Part shown: positions 15,544-24,700 of the stretch, piece after piece | Numbering within the stretch: the first letter of the stretch is position 1 | How the letters are laid out: each line of letters opens with the position of its first letter | Assembly (NCBI GenBank): GCA_004555405.1 | Contig: SFIE01000004.1 | Location: forward strand, 1-64,000 | DNA from: Subdoligranulum sp. | Lineage (GTDB): Bacteria; Bacillota; Clostridia; Oscillospirales; Ruminococcaceae | DNA length: 64,000 nucleotides | Reading direction: 5' to 3' | Position numbers and translations under genes: made by a program | The notes under the pieces: generated by a model | What the model was told of the DNA's origin: nothing | The model's input: the letters and a program-made list of their open reading frames with translations, nothing else | The model's database searches: none

Positions 15544-16911
15544 ATGAATATGATCTTTGGTGCTATGGGCCCCTGTGTGTGGCGGCGGGCCCTGCGCACA
15601 GCACAGCAAACGGCAGGCGCAGGCCTGCACACGCTGGGGATGCCGGGCGGCATGATGGGGGCCCGCGCAGCGGCACCCGGGCCCGGCTGCCCGCGCCGAT
15701 GCGTTTGGCACGGGCTGGACTGCGCCATTGTATTTGACGGCCGCCTGACCAACCGGGCCGAATTGCGCAGCCTTGCCGAGCGGCGCGGCTTTCCTTTAGC
15801 CGATGGCGATGATGGCGAGCTTGCGCTGGCCCTGTATATGCTGTTTGGGCAGGAGTGCGTGCAAATGCTGCACGGCTCTTTTGCACTGGCTGTTTTTGAT
15901 TACCAGCAAAATATCCTGTTTCTTGCGCGTGACCGGCTGGGCCTTGCCCCGCTTTGGCTGGTACGCCGGGGGCCGATGCTGGCCTTTGCCAGCCGTGTGC
16001 AGCCGCTGCTGGCCCTGCCGGAGATCGAGCCCGTGATCACCCGGCAGGGGCTTGGGCAGCTGATTCTCTCCCCTGCCCCGGTGGGCACGGTGTTCCGGGA
16101 TGTGCAGGCATTTCCCGCCGGGCACACCGCTATTTTCCGCGGCGGCAGCCTTACGCTGCGCCGTTCCTGGTTTTTGCGTTCTCGCCCCCTGCTGGGCGGC
16201 GAAGCAGCTGAAATGCGCGCCGAAACGCTGCGCCGCAATGCTTTGGATGCCTACGGCGAGGGCGGTGCCATGCTGCAATGCCCCAGTGCCCCCAAAATGC
16301 CGGATCCTTCCCTTTTTGCCGCTGCGGTGGCCGCTGCGGATCTGCCCGGGCAGATCTCGCCCGCACTGCTGGCGCTTTTGCAGCAAACAGCCGGGCGCTC
16401 GGCCTTTGCACTGGCCGATGTGGGCGCGGCAGGGCTTTTTGCCCTTTCGCCCGAGCCCGGTGGTCTTTCTCTGCTTCGTGAAAACGCTCTGCCGGCTTCC
16501 GGGCTGCCGCGCCGCCCCCTGCCGCCCTGCGCTGATGAGGATGCCGCACACACACGCCTTTTGCGGCGGCAGACCTTGCGTGAGGTTCTTTTGCCCCGCG
16601 CTGCCTGCTGGGATGCCATGGGCCGGGCCGCCGGGCTGGCCGTACATTTTCCCTATCTGGATCACCGGCTGGTGGAATACGAATACAACCTGCGCACCCC
16701 CATGGCGGGCTGCGCCGCTGCCGAGCCTGCCGCCGAGCCACTGCCGCAAAGCGCGCTGGAAAGCCTTGCCAGCCCGCAGGCTTTTCTGGCGCCGGTTTTG
16801 CAGCCGCAGGCCGTTGCTGCGGCGCTGGAAAGCGGGCAGCCAACACCGCTTTTGCACCGGCTGGCGCTTATAAACGCATGGGCCGAAGCCCACGCCCTGC
16901 GCCTTGCATGA
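15544..16911 (+). CDS. Degenerate asparagine-synthetase-like protein
   Basis: 455 aa open frame related to AsnB (glutamine-hydrolysing asparagine synthetase, usually above 600 aa in this lineage). Recognisable are FDGRLTNRAELR and the amidotransferase stretch HGSFALAVFDYQQ with ARDRLGLAPLW, then near the C-terminus VHFPYLDHRLVEYE, as in the synthetase domain. However, the N-terminus is MNMIFGAMG rather than MCGI, so the catalytic Cys2 is missing, and the ATP-binding SGGxDS loop is replaced by a stretch around KMPDPSLF. The frame is intact, so it may be a retained pseudoenzyme or a young pseudogene. No strong ribosome binding site precedes the ATG. Confidence 0.65.
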   Translation: MNMIFGAMGPCVWRRALRTAQQTAGAGLHTLGMPGGMMGARAAAPGPGCPRRCVWHGLDCAIVFDGRLTNRAELRSLAERRGFPLADGDDGELALALYMLFGQECVQMLHGSFALAVFDYQQNILFLARDRLGLAPLWLVRRGPMLAFASRVQPLLALPEIEPVITRQGLGQLILSPAPVGTVFRDVQAFPAGHTAIFRGGSLTLRRSWFLRSRPLLGGEAAEMRAETLRRNALDAYGEGGAMLQCPSAPKMPDPSLFAAAVAAADLPGQISPALLALLQQTAGRSAFALADVGAAGLFALSPEPGGLSLLRENALPASGLPRRPLPPCADEDAAHTRLLRRQTLREVLLPRAACWDAMGRAAGLAVHFPYLDHRLVEYEYNLRTPMAGCAAAEPAAEPLPQSALESLASPQAFLAPVLQPQAVAAALESGQPTPLLHRLALINAWAEAHALRLA

Positions 16912-16927
16912 GCCCCATAAAGCAAAC

Positions 16928-16972
16928 AGATCCCCTGCCGGGAAAAGCACCCTCGGCAGGGGATCTGTATTT
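16928..16972. terminator. Terminator between AsnB-like gene and nadA remnant
   Basis: Perfect inverted repeat AGATCCCCTGCCG / CGGCAGGGGATCT (16928-16940 and 16954-16966), followed on the plus strand by GTATTTTGCG. It ends the AsnB-like gene. Confidence 0.75.
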
Positions 16973-16996
16973 TGCGTTCTATCAGTGCTGTGCGGA

Positions 16997-17337
16997 TCAG
17001 CCGCCCAGCTCTACCATGCGGCGAATGCAGCGGCCTGCGCCCTGCATCACATCTTCAGGCAGAACGATCTCCTCGCCGCCCACGCCCTGCAGGCAGCGGT
17101 AGATATCCGGCAGCGTGGTCAGCTTCATGTCCATGCAGGTCAGCTGTACGGTCAGCGGGTAAAAACGCTTTTCCGGGCAGGCAAACGACAGATGCTCCAC
17201 AATGCTGTTTTCGGTGCCGATGATAAACTCTTTGGCATCGCTTTTTTGTGCCGCTGCCATAATGCCGGTGGTAGAGCCCACATAGTCGGCCTGTGCCACC
17301 ACCTCGGGGCGGCATTCGGGATGCACCAGCAAGCGGG
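16997..17337 (-). pseudogene. nadA: nadA remnant (C-terminal third)
   Basis: Encodes only the last 112 or so residues of quinolinate synthase, the Fe-S enzyme of de novo NAD synthesis. Present are LVHPECRPEV with its cluster Cys, DYVGSTTGI, and the final TCMDMKLTTL with the last cluster Cys. The first two thirds, with the other cluster Cys and substrate residues, are missing. Upstream the frame runs directly into a remnant of niaR. It cannot be functional. Confidence 0.85.
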
Positions 17338-17623
17338 GCCAAAAAGCCCTGCTCGCGCAGCTCGCGTTCGATCAGATCCAGGCGCTCGGCGGTGGCGGCT
17401 TCTACCAGGTGATAGTGATAGCCGTCGGTCACGGTAGAAAGCACAGTGGAAGAGCTATCCTCAAACCGCTAAACCGCTGCAGAAACTCCACCACATCCCG
17501 CCGGGACTGAATGTCCATTTCTGCGTTCACACGGCCATATACCCGGTGGCTGATGCTGATGCTTTTCACTCTGCCGTCGCTCATGTCATATATCAAGACT
17601 GCTGTAAAGATATCGTGTTTCTT
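17338..17623 (-). pseudogene. niaR: niaR remnant (3H domain, frameshifted)
   Basis: Remnant of the niacin-responsive repressor NiaR. The C-terminal 3H ligand domain is readable in two frames: SHRVYGRVNAEMDIQSRRDV in one (to about 17460) and TDGYHYHLVEAATAERLDLI with LREQGFL in the other, so a frameshift lies near 17450-17465. The N-terminal winged-helix domain is absent; that side now borders the nadE promoter. At its 3' end the domain joins the nadA remnant without a stop codon, as if one deletion removed the boundary and the nadA start. NiaR normally controls NAD genes, matching the neighbouring nadE. Confidence 0.75.
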
Positions 17624-17633
17624 GGTTTGTAGC

Positions 17634-17662
17634 TTGCGATTTATCAGGCAGTATGCTACACT
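17634..17662 (+). promoter_or_regulatory. Promoter of nadE
   Basis: Plus-strand -35 TTGCGA (17634-17639), 17-base spacer, -10 TACACT (17657-17662), immediately beside the broken N-terminal end of the niaR remnant. Confidence 0.55.
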
Positions 17663-17750
17663 AAATTTGTATAGCATTCTATATATCAGGGCTGCGCTGC
17701 CGGGCGCGGTGCCGCCCGGTCTATTTAAAAAATACTGCGAGGAACGGAAC

Positions 17751-19652
17751 ATGAAGAACGGATTTATCAAAACCGCTGCCTGCTCGCCTGCTTTGCGCGT
17801 GGCAGACTGCAACTATAATGCCGAAAAGATCATAGAAGCCATGCAGGCCCACGCCAATGTGCAGCTGCTGGTTTTCCCCGAATTTTCACTTACCGGCTAC
17901 ACCTGCGGCGATCTGTTTTTGCAGCACACCCTGCTGCAGGGCGCTGAGGCGGCGCTGGAAAAGGTGATCGCCGCCAGCGAGGGGCTAAATCAGGTGGCCG
18001 TGGTGGGCCTTCCCTTTGCGGTAAACGGCAAGCTTTACAACTGTGCCGCCGTTGTTTGCGGCGGTGAGCTGCTGGGCTTGGTTCCCAAAACATATCTTCC
18101 CAACTACGGCGAATTTTACGAGCGCCGTCAGTTCACCCCCGCCCCCGAAGCCCCCGGCTTTGTAACCTGTGCCGGGTTTGAAGTGCCCTTTGGCACCGAT
18201 GTTCTGTTCCGCTGCCGCCAGGTGCCCGCCTTTGTGCTGGGTGTGGAGATCTGCGAGGATGTGTGGGCCCCTGTGCCGCCCAGCTGCCGCCACGCACTGG
18301 CGGGCGCTACCGTGATTGCCAACTGCTCGGCCAGCGATGAAACCGTTGGCAAGGCCGAATACCGCCGTCAGCTGATTGCCAACCAGTCTGCCCGCCTGCT
18401 GTGCGGCTATATTTACACCAACGCCGGTCACGGTGAAAGCACCACTGACATGGTGTTTGGCGCACACAACATTGTGGCCGAAAACGGCTCGGTGCTGGCC
18501 GAATGCGCCCCCTTCACCACCGGCTATGCCGAAAGTGAGTTGGATGTGCAGCGCCTTTGGGGGGAGCGTATGCACAACACCACCTTTACCGCCGATGATA
18601 CCGGCTATGATGTGATCGAGTTTGATCTTGATCCCGTGGAGGTTTCGCTCACCCGCACGGTGTCCACAGCACCCTTTGTTCCGGCCGATGCTTCCCGCCG
18701 TGCCGAACGCTGCGAGCTGATTTTGGAAATGCAGGCCGACGGCCTTGCCAAGCGCCTTGAGCACGCCCGGGCCAAAACGGCGGTGATCGGCATCAGCGGC
18801 GGCCTGGATTCCTGCCTGGCGCTGCTGGTGGCTGTGCGCGCCATGCGCATTCTGCACCGCGATGCCAAGGATATTCTGGCCGTTACCATGCCCTGCTTCG
18901 GCACCACCAAACGCACACGCAGCAATGCCGAGATCCTGTGCGATGAGCTGGGCGTAAGCTTTAGCGAGATCAACATTGCCAACACCGTGCGCAGCCATTT
19001 TGCGGATATCGGGCAGGATGAAAAGGTGCTGGATGTCACCTTTGAAAACGGCCAGGCCCGTGTGCGCACCCTGGAATTGATGGACACCGCCAACCGCACC
19101 GGCGGCATTGTGATCGGCACGGGCGATCTGAGCGAGCTGGCGCTGGGCTGGGCCACCTATAACGGTGATCACATGAGTATGTACGGCGTAAACGCCGGTG
19201 TGCCCAAAACGCTGGTGCGCCACATGGTTCAGTACGAAGCCGACATTGCCAAATCGAAGGTTCTGCGCGAGGTTCTGCTGGACATTCTGGACACCCCTGT
19301 CAGCCCCGAATTGCTGCCCGCCAAGGACGGCGAGATCAGCCAGCAGACCGAGGCACTGGTGGGCCCCTATGAGCTGCACGATTTCTATCTGTATTATGTG
19401 CTGCGCTGCGGTTTTGGCCCGGCCAAGATCTACCGCCTTGCCCAGTATGCCTTCTGCGGAAAATACAGCGATGAAATTCTTCTGCACTGGCTGAAAAACT
19501 TCTATCGCCGCTTCTTTGCCCAGCAGTTCAAGCGCAGCTGCCTGCCCGACGGCCCCAAGGTTGGCTCGGTCACGCTTTCGCCCCGCGGCGACTGGCGCAT
19601 GCCCAGCGATGCCTGCGCCGCCTTGTGGCTGGATGAACTGGAAACTCTGTAA
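17751..19652 (+). CDS. nadE: Glutamine-dependent NAD+ synthetase
   Basis: Last step of NAD synthesis: amidates nicotinate adenine dinucleotide using ammonia from glutamine. The 633 aa two-domain form is present. The nitrilase-like glutaminase domain (1-300) has the triad Glu in FPEFSLTGY, Lys in VPKTYLPNY and Cys in VEICEDVW. The C-terminal synthetase domain has the ATP motif IGISGGLDS (near residue 345) and GTGDLSELALGW. The start at 17751 follows GAGGAACGG; upstream in-frame sequence is antisense to niaR. With nadA broken beside it, the cell probably depends on niacin salvage, but other loci are not visible. Confidence 0.96.
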   Translation: MKNGFIKTAACSPALRVADCNYNAEKIIEAMQAHANVQLLVFPEFSLTGYTCGDLFLQHTLLQGAEAALEKVIAASEGLNQVAVVGLPFAVNGKLYNCAAVVCGGELLGLVPKTYLPNYGEFYERRQFTPAPEAPGFVTCAGFEVPFGTDVLFRCRQVPAFVLGVEICEDVWAPVPPSCRHALAGATVIANCSASDETVGKAEYRRQLIANQSARLLCGYIYTNAGHGESTTDMVFGAHNIVAENGSVLAECAPFTTGYAESELDVQRLWGERMHNTTFTADDTGYDVIEFDLDPVEVSLTRTVSTAPFVPADASRRAERCELILEMQADGLAKRLEHARAKTAVIGISGGLDSCLALLVAVRAMRILHRDAKDILAVTMPCFGTTKRTRSNAEILCDELGVSFSEINIANTVRSHFADIGQDEKVLDVTFENGQARVRTLELMDTANRTGGIVIGTGDLSELALGWATYNGDHMSMYGVNAGVPKTLVRHMVQYEADIAKSKVLREVLLDILDTPVSPELLPAKDGEISQQTEALVGPYELHDFYLYYVLRCGFGPAKIYRLAQYAFCGKYSDEILLHWLKNFYRRFFAQQFKRSCLPDGPKVGSVTLSPRGDWRMPSDACAALWLDELETL

Positions 19653-19670
19653 CGCACGGATACACATTGC

Positions 19671-19715
19671 AAAAAGGCTTGCTGCACCATGTAAAATGCA
19701 GCAAGCCTTTTTCTT
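19671..19715. terminator. Bidirectional terminator, nadE / dcw cluster
   Basis: Inverted repeat AAAAAGGCTTGCTGCA / TGCAGCAAGCCTTTTT (19671-19686 and 19697-19712) ending in TTTTTCTTTT on the plus strand and a T-run on the minus strand. It closes both nadE and the ftsQ end of the dcw operon. Confidence 0.9.
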
Positions 19716-20981
19716 TTATTCGGTTGGGGCCGTGGTGCCATCGGCATCCTCGGTGTTTTCTTTGCCCTCCTGTGTTTGAGAGTCGGCGCTGATGGCGGCC
19801 GTAATGTCAATATCGTTTTCCGAACGGAAAACCGGCTCAATGGTGCCGTCCTTCTTTACATAGCTCACATCCAGCGTGCCGCGGTCACTGTCGCTCAGGC
19901 AGTTGCCGTCGTCATTACGCACGATCACACCCGTAAGCTGCAGTTTATAAGGCAGGTTGTTGCCGGTGCCCAGCTTGATCACCAACCGGTTTTGATACGA
20001 CAGTGTGATCTCCTGCAGGTTTTCCATGTCGATGCAGTTGATGCCGTCCAGCAGGCTTTCTTTGTCCAGCAGGGCGATCAGCTCATCAAAGGTTTCCTGC
20101 ATATTCTGCGTGGCTTCCTCCAGCGCCTGCTGGGCCTCCGCATCGGTTGCGGCAGAGCTTGCCGAATCGGCATTTTCAGCCTCGCTGGCGGAAAAGGCTT
20201 CTCCCAGCACTGCCGAGGGAACCTCGCTGATCTGCAGGCGCTGCCCGGCCACCGGCGTGTTCACCGGCAGCTTGATCTCGGTAAGCTCTTCGTCAAACGG
20301 GTCAGCCTGCACCGCCATCACCTTCAGGCGGCTGCTCAGCATCGCCCAGCCAAAATCGCCCTGGATCGTGTATTTAGGCACAGCGGCCTGCACCTGCACC
20401 ACAACGGTTCCGGGCAGGCGGCGGCGAACCTGCACGCTTTCCAGATACGGCATGGACTGCTCCATGGTTTCCGCTTTTTGTGCGGGGTCAAACCCATAGA
20501 TATTATCGCCCAAATGCACATTCAGTGCCGCCAGGATCGCATCCTCGGAATAGATGCCCAGGTTCGGCGGGTCGCCGCCTTCTGTGTCCACCACTTTATA
20601 GCCGTCCACCTTAAACAGCACATTGCTGCTCAGCACCACGCCCGCCGTTATGATCAGCAGCATCAGTGCCGCAAAAAAGAAACGGCGGCGCTTTTTGCGG
20701 CGGCGCTGCTCCTTGCGGGCGTTTTTGCGCCTTGCCTCGCGGCGGCGCTGTTCGTTTTCGCTGGGGTAGTCAGCGCGATTGGCCGGGATGCCCATGGGCA
20801 GAATGATCTGCTGCATTCCGTCGCTGCGAACACTGCGCTGCCGTTCCACCGGGGCGGATTGCTGGTCAAACATCGGGCGCTGTGCCTGCGGGCGCTTTCG
20901 GTTTTTCTGTGCGCTGTGCTTACCGCCTGCGCGCTGTTTTTGTATTTTGCTTTTATCCACCTGCCGCATACGGTCCGCCAT
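19716..20981 (-). CDS. ftsQ: Cell division protein FtsQ/DivIB
   Basis: Bitopic divisome protein that bridges FtsL/FtsB-type partners. The 421 aa product has a long basic, low-complexity cytoplasmic tail (residues 1-105, many Arg/Gln/Lys), one membrane helix (about 105-122), a POTRA domain (VDGYKVV onward, with LPGTVVVQVQ), and a beta domain. The beta domain is interrupted by an Ala/Glu/Ser-rich insert of about 45 residues, and the protein ends in an acidic tail. Its position after murG fits. The ATG at 20979-20981 follows GGGGGTG. The low-complexity parts make it longer than usual. Confidence 0.88.
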   Translation of the reverse strand: MADRMRQVDKSKIQKQRAGGKHSAQKNRKRPQAQRPMFDQQSAPVERQRSVRSDGMQQIILPMGIPANRADYPSENEQRRREARRKNARKEQRRRKKRRRFFFAALMLLIITAGVVLSSNVLFKVDGYKVVDTEGGDPPNLGIYSEDAILAALNVHLGDNIYGFDPAQKAETMEQSMPYLESVQVRRRLPGTVVVQVQAAVPKYTIQGDFGWAMLSSRLKVMAVQADPFDEELTEIKLPVNTPVAGQRLQISEVPSAVLGEAFSASEAENADSASSAATDAEAQQALEEATQNMQETFDELIALLDKESLLDGINCIDMENLQEITLSYQNRLVIKLGTGNNLPYKLQLTGVIVRNDDGNCLSDSDRGTLDVSYVKKDGTIEPVFRSENDIDITAAISADSQTQEGKENTEDADGTTAPTE

Positions 20982-21028
20982 GCACAGCACCCCCTTTTTC
21001 TCTTGGTTTACAGGATCTTACAGGCCGC

Positions 21029-22147
21029 TTACCCTGTAATTTCCAGCAGCTTTTCGGTGATCTTATCCAAGCTGTGGGGCTCGGCCAGCCTTTTTGCCAT
21101 CTGCCCCATCACGCGCAGCTTACCAGGCTCGGCGCAAAGGCTGTCGATCAGTTCGATCAGGCGGGCCGCCGTAAGATCTTTTTCTTCCAGCACAATGGCG
21201 GCACCGGCTTTTTGCAGTTCCAGCGCATTGTAATATTGATGGTTTTCGGCCACATATGGGCTGGGGATCAAAATAGATGCCCGGCCCACGGCTTCCAGCT
21301 CGGCCAGCGTAAGGGCGCCGGAGCGGCTGATCACCAGATCGGCAGCGGCCAGCAGGGCGGGCATATCCTCGATATACTCCCGCACTTCAAAGTTTTCATC
21401 CGGCTGCACATGCTGCTCCTGCATCATGCGGGCAAACGGTGCCGCGCCTGCCTTGCCCGTGGCGTGAATGTGGCGGATCCTGCGGCCGGGGTTTTCTTTT
21501 TCCCAGGCAGCCAGCTGCGCCACCACCTCGTTGATGGGGCGCGCGCCCAGGCTGCCGCCAAAGCTTACAATGAGTGTTTCATCGCCAAGGCCCATGGCGG
21601 CACGCACCGCCTCACGGTTTTGCTCAAACAGGCTGGGGCGAACCGGATTGCCCACCACCAGAGTTTTTTCGGGTGCGCCCAGTTTTTCCACCGCAGCCTG
21701 CACCGCAGCAAACACCACCGTGACCTCTTTGGCCAGCAGCTTGTTGGTCACCCCCGGAAAAGCATTTTGCTCGTGAATGGCCGTGGGAATGCCCATGCGC
21801 GCCGCACATCGCACCACCGGGCCGCTCACATAGCCGCCGCAGCCGATCACAAGATCCGGCTTTACCTGCCGGATGATCGCCTTGGCGCGGGGCATGGAGA
21901 GCGCCAGATGATACACCGCCTTGACATTGCGCACAATGTTTTTGGGCGTTAAACGGCGCTGAATTCCATTCACCTCAATGTGGTGAAACGGATATCCCGC
22001 CTTGGTGACAAGGCCGTACTCCATGCCTTCTTTTCGGCCCGCAAAGTGAATTTCGGCATCGGGGCGTGCTTTGCCCAAAGCCTGTGCAATGGCCAGGGCC
22101 GGGTTGATGTGCCCGGCGGTGCCGCCTGCCGCAATAAGAACACGCAT
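21029..22147 (-). CDS. murG: UDP-GlcNAc transferase MurG
   Basis: GT28 enzyme converting lipid I to lipid II at the inner face of the membrane. The 372 aa protein has the N-terminal GGTAGHINPALA motif, the GCGGYVSGP loop, FGGSLGARPIN in the C-terminal UDP-GlcNAc domain, and the acceptor region RSGALTLAELEAVGR. GGAGGAAG precedes the ATG. It sits between ftsW and ftsQ in the dcw operon. Confidence 0.97.
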   Translation of the reverse strand: MRVLIAAGGTAGHINPALAIAQALGKARPDAEIHFAGRKEGMEYGLVTKAGYPFHHIEVNGIQRRLTPKNIVRNVKAVYHLALSMPRAKAIIRQVKPDLVIGCGGYVSGPVVRCAARMGIPTAIHEQNAFPGVTNKLLAKEVTVVFAAVQAAVEKLGAPEKTLVVGNPVRPSLFEQNREAVRAAMGLGDETLIVSFGGSLGARPINEVVAQLAAWEKENPGRRIRHIHATGKAGAAPFARMMQEQHVQPDENFEVREYIEDMPALLAAADLVISRSGALTLAELEAVGRASILIPSPYVAENHQYYNALELQKAGAAIVLEEKDLTAARLIELIDSLCAEPGKLRVMGQMAKRLAEPHSLDKITEKLLEITG

Positions 22148-22193
22148 AGCTTTCTTCCTCCTGCCGCAGGCTTAGCCTGTGCCTGCGGGCTGT

Positions 22194-23441
22194 TTATCCA
22201 TTGTATGTATATCGATTGGGGCCTTGCTCGTGAGGGGCTGGAAACGGGATCTGCTGCGCTGTGGTTTTTTTGGCTTCCGCTTCGTTTTGAATATGCACAA
22301 TATCGCTGGCCCGCGATATACTGAGCATCACGCCCATTTCGGCCAGCAGCATCACAAGGCTTGTGCCGCCCGACGAAAAGAACGGCAGGCCGATGCCCGT
22401 ATTTGGCACTGAATCGGTAACCACCGCAATGTTGTAGATCACCTGAAAGGCGATCTGCGCGGTAATGCCAACACACATCAGCGACGAAAAGCGGTCAGGT
22501 GCTTTGGCTGCGATATATAGTCCCTGCAGGATCAGCAGCATAAACAGCACCACGCACAGCATCGCGCCCACAAAACCCAGTTCTTCGCACAAAACGGCAA
22601 AAATAAAATCGTTGGTGGCTTCGGGCAGCCACAAATGCTTTTGCCGCCCCGCGCCAAAGCCCAGGCCGAACAAACCGCCGCTGGAAATAGAATACAGGCT
22701 CTGCTGGGTTTGATATTGGATCTTGGTGGGGTCCAGCCATGTGGAAAGGCGTTTTTCAATATAGCCGGACTGTGTGAACAGAAAAGCCAGCGTTAAGGCC
22801 GCGCCTGCGCCGCCCGCAATGCCGATCCATGCCCAGGAAATGCCGCTGCAGAACATCATGGTTGCCAAAATGGAAAGCATGAGGATCATGGCCGAATAGT
22901 GGGGCTCAAACTTGAGCAGCACCAGAATGGGCAGAATGCCGAAAACCGGGATCAAAATGCCGTATTTCAGTGTTTTTACACGCTTTCGGTGCAGTGTCAT
23001 CAAATGTGCTTCCAGCAATATCAAGCCGAATTTTGCCATTTCGCTCACCTGCAGCGTGGGCAAATGCTTAATGTTGATCCACCGGCGGCAGTTGCTGATG
23101 GGCTCCATAAACAGCACCACCACCAGCAAAAGAAGGCACAGATAATAAAATGGCCACGCCCACTTGCGGATCCACCGGTAATCTATGCAGGACACTACCA
23201 GCGCCACCACCAAGCCCGCTATGGCATACAGCGTTTGGGGCAGAATGAATGCATAGCTGGAGCCCTTGCGAAAAAATCCCGTTGCATAGCTGGCGCTGAA
23301 CAGCATCAGCAGGCCGAAGATCATCAAGATCACCAGATTGGCAAAATAGGAGATCATAAATTTGCCGCCTGTTTTCATGGGATAAAATATTCTGGGGCGC
23401 GATTCGATCCAGCGCCCGGTTTTGGCTCTTTTTTCGGCCAC
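22194..23441 (-). CDS. ftsW: FtsW/RodA/SpoVE-family glycosyltransferase
   Basis: SEDS-family lipid II polymerase acting at the division septum with its PBP partner. About ten hydrophobic segments are visible, with the family stretches NCRRWINIKHLPTLQVSEMAK, GLPFFSSGGTS and LCEELGF. Position among murG, mraY and the PBP supports FtsW (or SpoVE) over RodA. I place the start at a GTG (23439-23441) because AAAGGGGGAG lies 6 bases upstream; an ATG at 23490-23492 would add 17 residues but has a poor ribosome binding site. Confidence 0.92.
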   Translation of the reverse strand: MAEKRAKTGRWIESRPRIFYPMKTGGKFMISYFANLVILMIFGLLMLFSASYATGFFRKGSSYAFILPQTLYAIAGLVVALVVSCIDYRWIRKWAWPFYYLCLLLLVVVLFMEPISNCRRWINIKHLPTLQVSEMAKFGLILLEAHLMTLHRKRVKTLKYGILIPVFGILPILVLLKFEPHYSAMILMLSILATMMFCSGISWAWIGIAGGAGAALTLAFLFTQSGYIEKRLSTWLDPTKIQYQTQQSLYSISSGGLFGLGFGAGRQKHLWLPEATNDFIFAVLCEELGFVGAMLCVVLFMLLILQGLYIAAKAPDRFSSLMCVGITAQIAFQVIYNIAVVTDSVPNTGIGLPFFSSGGTSLVMLLAEMGVMLSISRASDIVHIQNEAEAKKTTAQQIPFPAPHEQGPNRYTYNG

Positions 23442-23516
23442 TTCACTCTCCCCCTTTCCTGTTGATTCTGCATTTTTGCGAATGCAGCGCATGGCTGCAT
23501 CCGAATGCTTTTGGCC

Positions 23517-24524
23517 TTAAATCATGCGGATATACACAAACCCCATGGCCACAAAGGCAAGCGCCACCAGGCTGAACACCGAAACGATCTTCACTTCGCT
23601 CCAGCCGCTTTTTTCAAAGCTGTGGTGGATGGGGGTCATTTTAAAAATGCGTTTGCCATGGGTGATCTTAAAATAAGTCACCTGGATCACCACACTGCCG
23701 GCTTCCCAGATATACACTGCGCCCATAAACAGCAGCAGCTCCGGCCAGCCCATGCAGTAGGCCATGCCCACCACGGCGCCGCCCAAAAACATACTGCCGG
23801 TATCGCCCATAAAGGTTTTGGCGGGGTAGAAATTCCACACCAAAAAGCCCGCCAGCGCGCCCGCCAGCGCAGCGGCATAAATGGAAAGATGATAATAGCC
23901 CATCAGGCTGGCAACCACCAAAAAGCCCAGCATCACCACAAATGTAACGCTGCTGGCCAGGCCGTCGATGCCGTCGGTAAGGTTGACTGCATTGACCATA
24001 AAAATGATCAGCAGCATGGACAGCGGGTAAAACAGAAAGCCGAATTCCACCGTGCCGAAAATCGGCAGGCGCACCAGCGTGCTGATGCTGCCGTTTTTGT
24101 AAAGGCCCAGCAGCAGCGCCATGCAGATGGCCACCTGCAAAACGATTTTTTGCCATGCACGCAGGCCCAGATTGCGCTTTAAGATCACCTTGATAAAGTC
24201 ATCCACAAAGCCCACGGCGCCAAAGGCAGCCGCCGAGAAAATGCACAGGATCAAATTCATATCCTGATTGGTGCCAAACAGCTCGGGCATATGCAGGATC
24301 AGCGTGGTGAACACAATGCCCAGCGATACCAGACTGCCCACGATAAAGCACACGCCGCCCATGGTGGGTGTGCCGTTTTTCTTGGCGTGCCAGCTGGGGC
24401 CATCCTTGGTTTTAATGGTTTGCCCGCAGTGCAGCCTGCGCATAAGCGGAACCCAGAAGCAGCCCGTCACTGCGGAGATCAGAAAGCCCAGCACCGATGC
24501 CAGCGCCAACATTGTTTTTGCCAT
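23517..24524 (-). CDS. mraY: Phospho-MurNAc-pentapeptide transferase MraY
   Basis: Integral membrane enzyme forming lipid I from UDP-MurNAc-pentapeptide and undecaprenyl phosphate. At 335 aa and about ten membrane helices it matches the family. Visible are GTPTMGG near residue 52, GFVDDFIKV with the DD pair near 106, NLTDGIDGLA near 180, NFYPAKTFMGDTGS near 230 and the HHSFEKSGW loop near 296. GAGGAG precedes the ATG, and its own consensus promoter is at 24665-24693. Confidence 0.97.
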   Translation of the reverse strand: MAKTMLALASVLGFLISAVTGCFWVPLMRRLHCGQTIKTKDGPSWHAKKNGTPTMGGVCFIVGSLVSLGIVFTTLILHMPELFGTNQDMNLILCIFSAAAFGAVGFVDDFIKVILKRNLGLRAWQKIVLQVAICMALLLGLYKNGSISTLVRLPIFGTVEFGFLFYPLSMLLIIFMVNAVNLTDGIDGLASSVTFVVMLGFLVVASLMGYYHLSIYAAALAGALAGFLVWNFYPAKTFMGDTGSMFLGGAVVGMAYCMGWPELLLFMGAVYIWEAGSVVIQVTYFKITHGKRIFKMTPIHHSFEKSGWSEVKIVSVFSLVALAFVAMGFVYIRMI

Positions 24525-24664
24525 AATTTCTCCTCGCCTTTTTCAAAAGTGTTTGCCGCAGCACTGTTTTTGCCGTTTGGCCCACCGGTGGCTGCTGCCT
24601 TTCGCGTTGCCCGGCATCCGGGCAGCACAAGGCTTTCCGGATCACGGCACACAACACTGATTGT

Positions 24665-24693
24665 ATCATACACCCGTCGGGGCCGTATGTCAA
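24665..24693 (-). promoter_or_regulatory. Internal promoter before mraY
   Basis: Minus-strand perfect -35 TTGACA (24688-24693), 17-base spacer, -10 TATGAT (24665-24670). It lies just after the PBP stop codon, so mraY-ftsW-murG-ftsQ can be transcribed apart from the mraZ promoter. The 176-base PBP-mraY gap otherwise contains a short GCCCGG-ATG-CCGGGC hairpin without a T-tract. Confidence 0.85.
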
Positions 24694-24700
24694 AAGCGGA

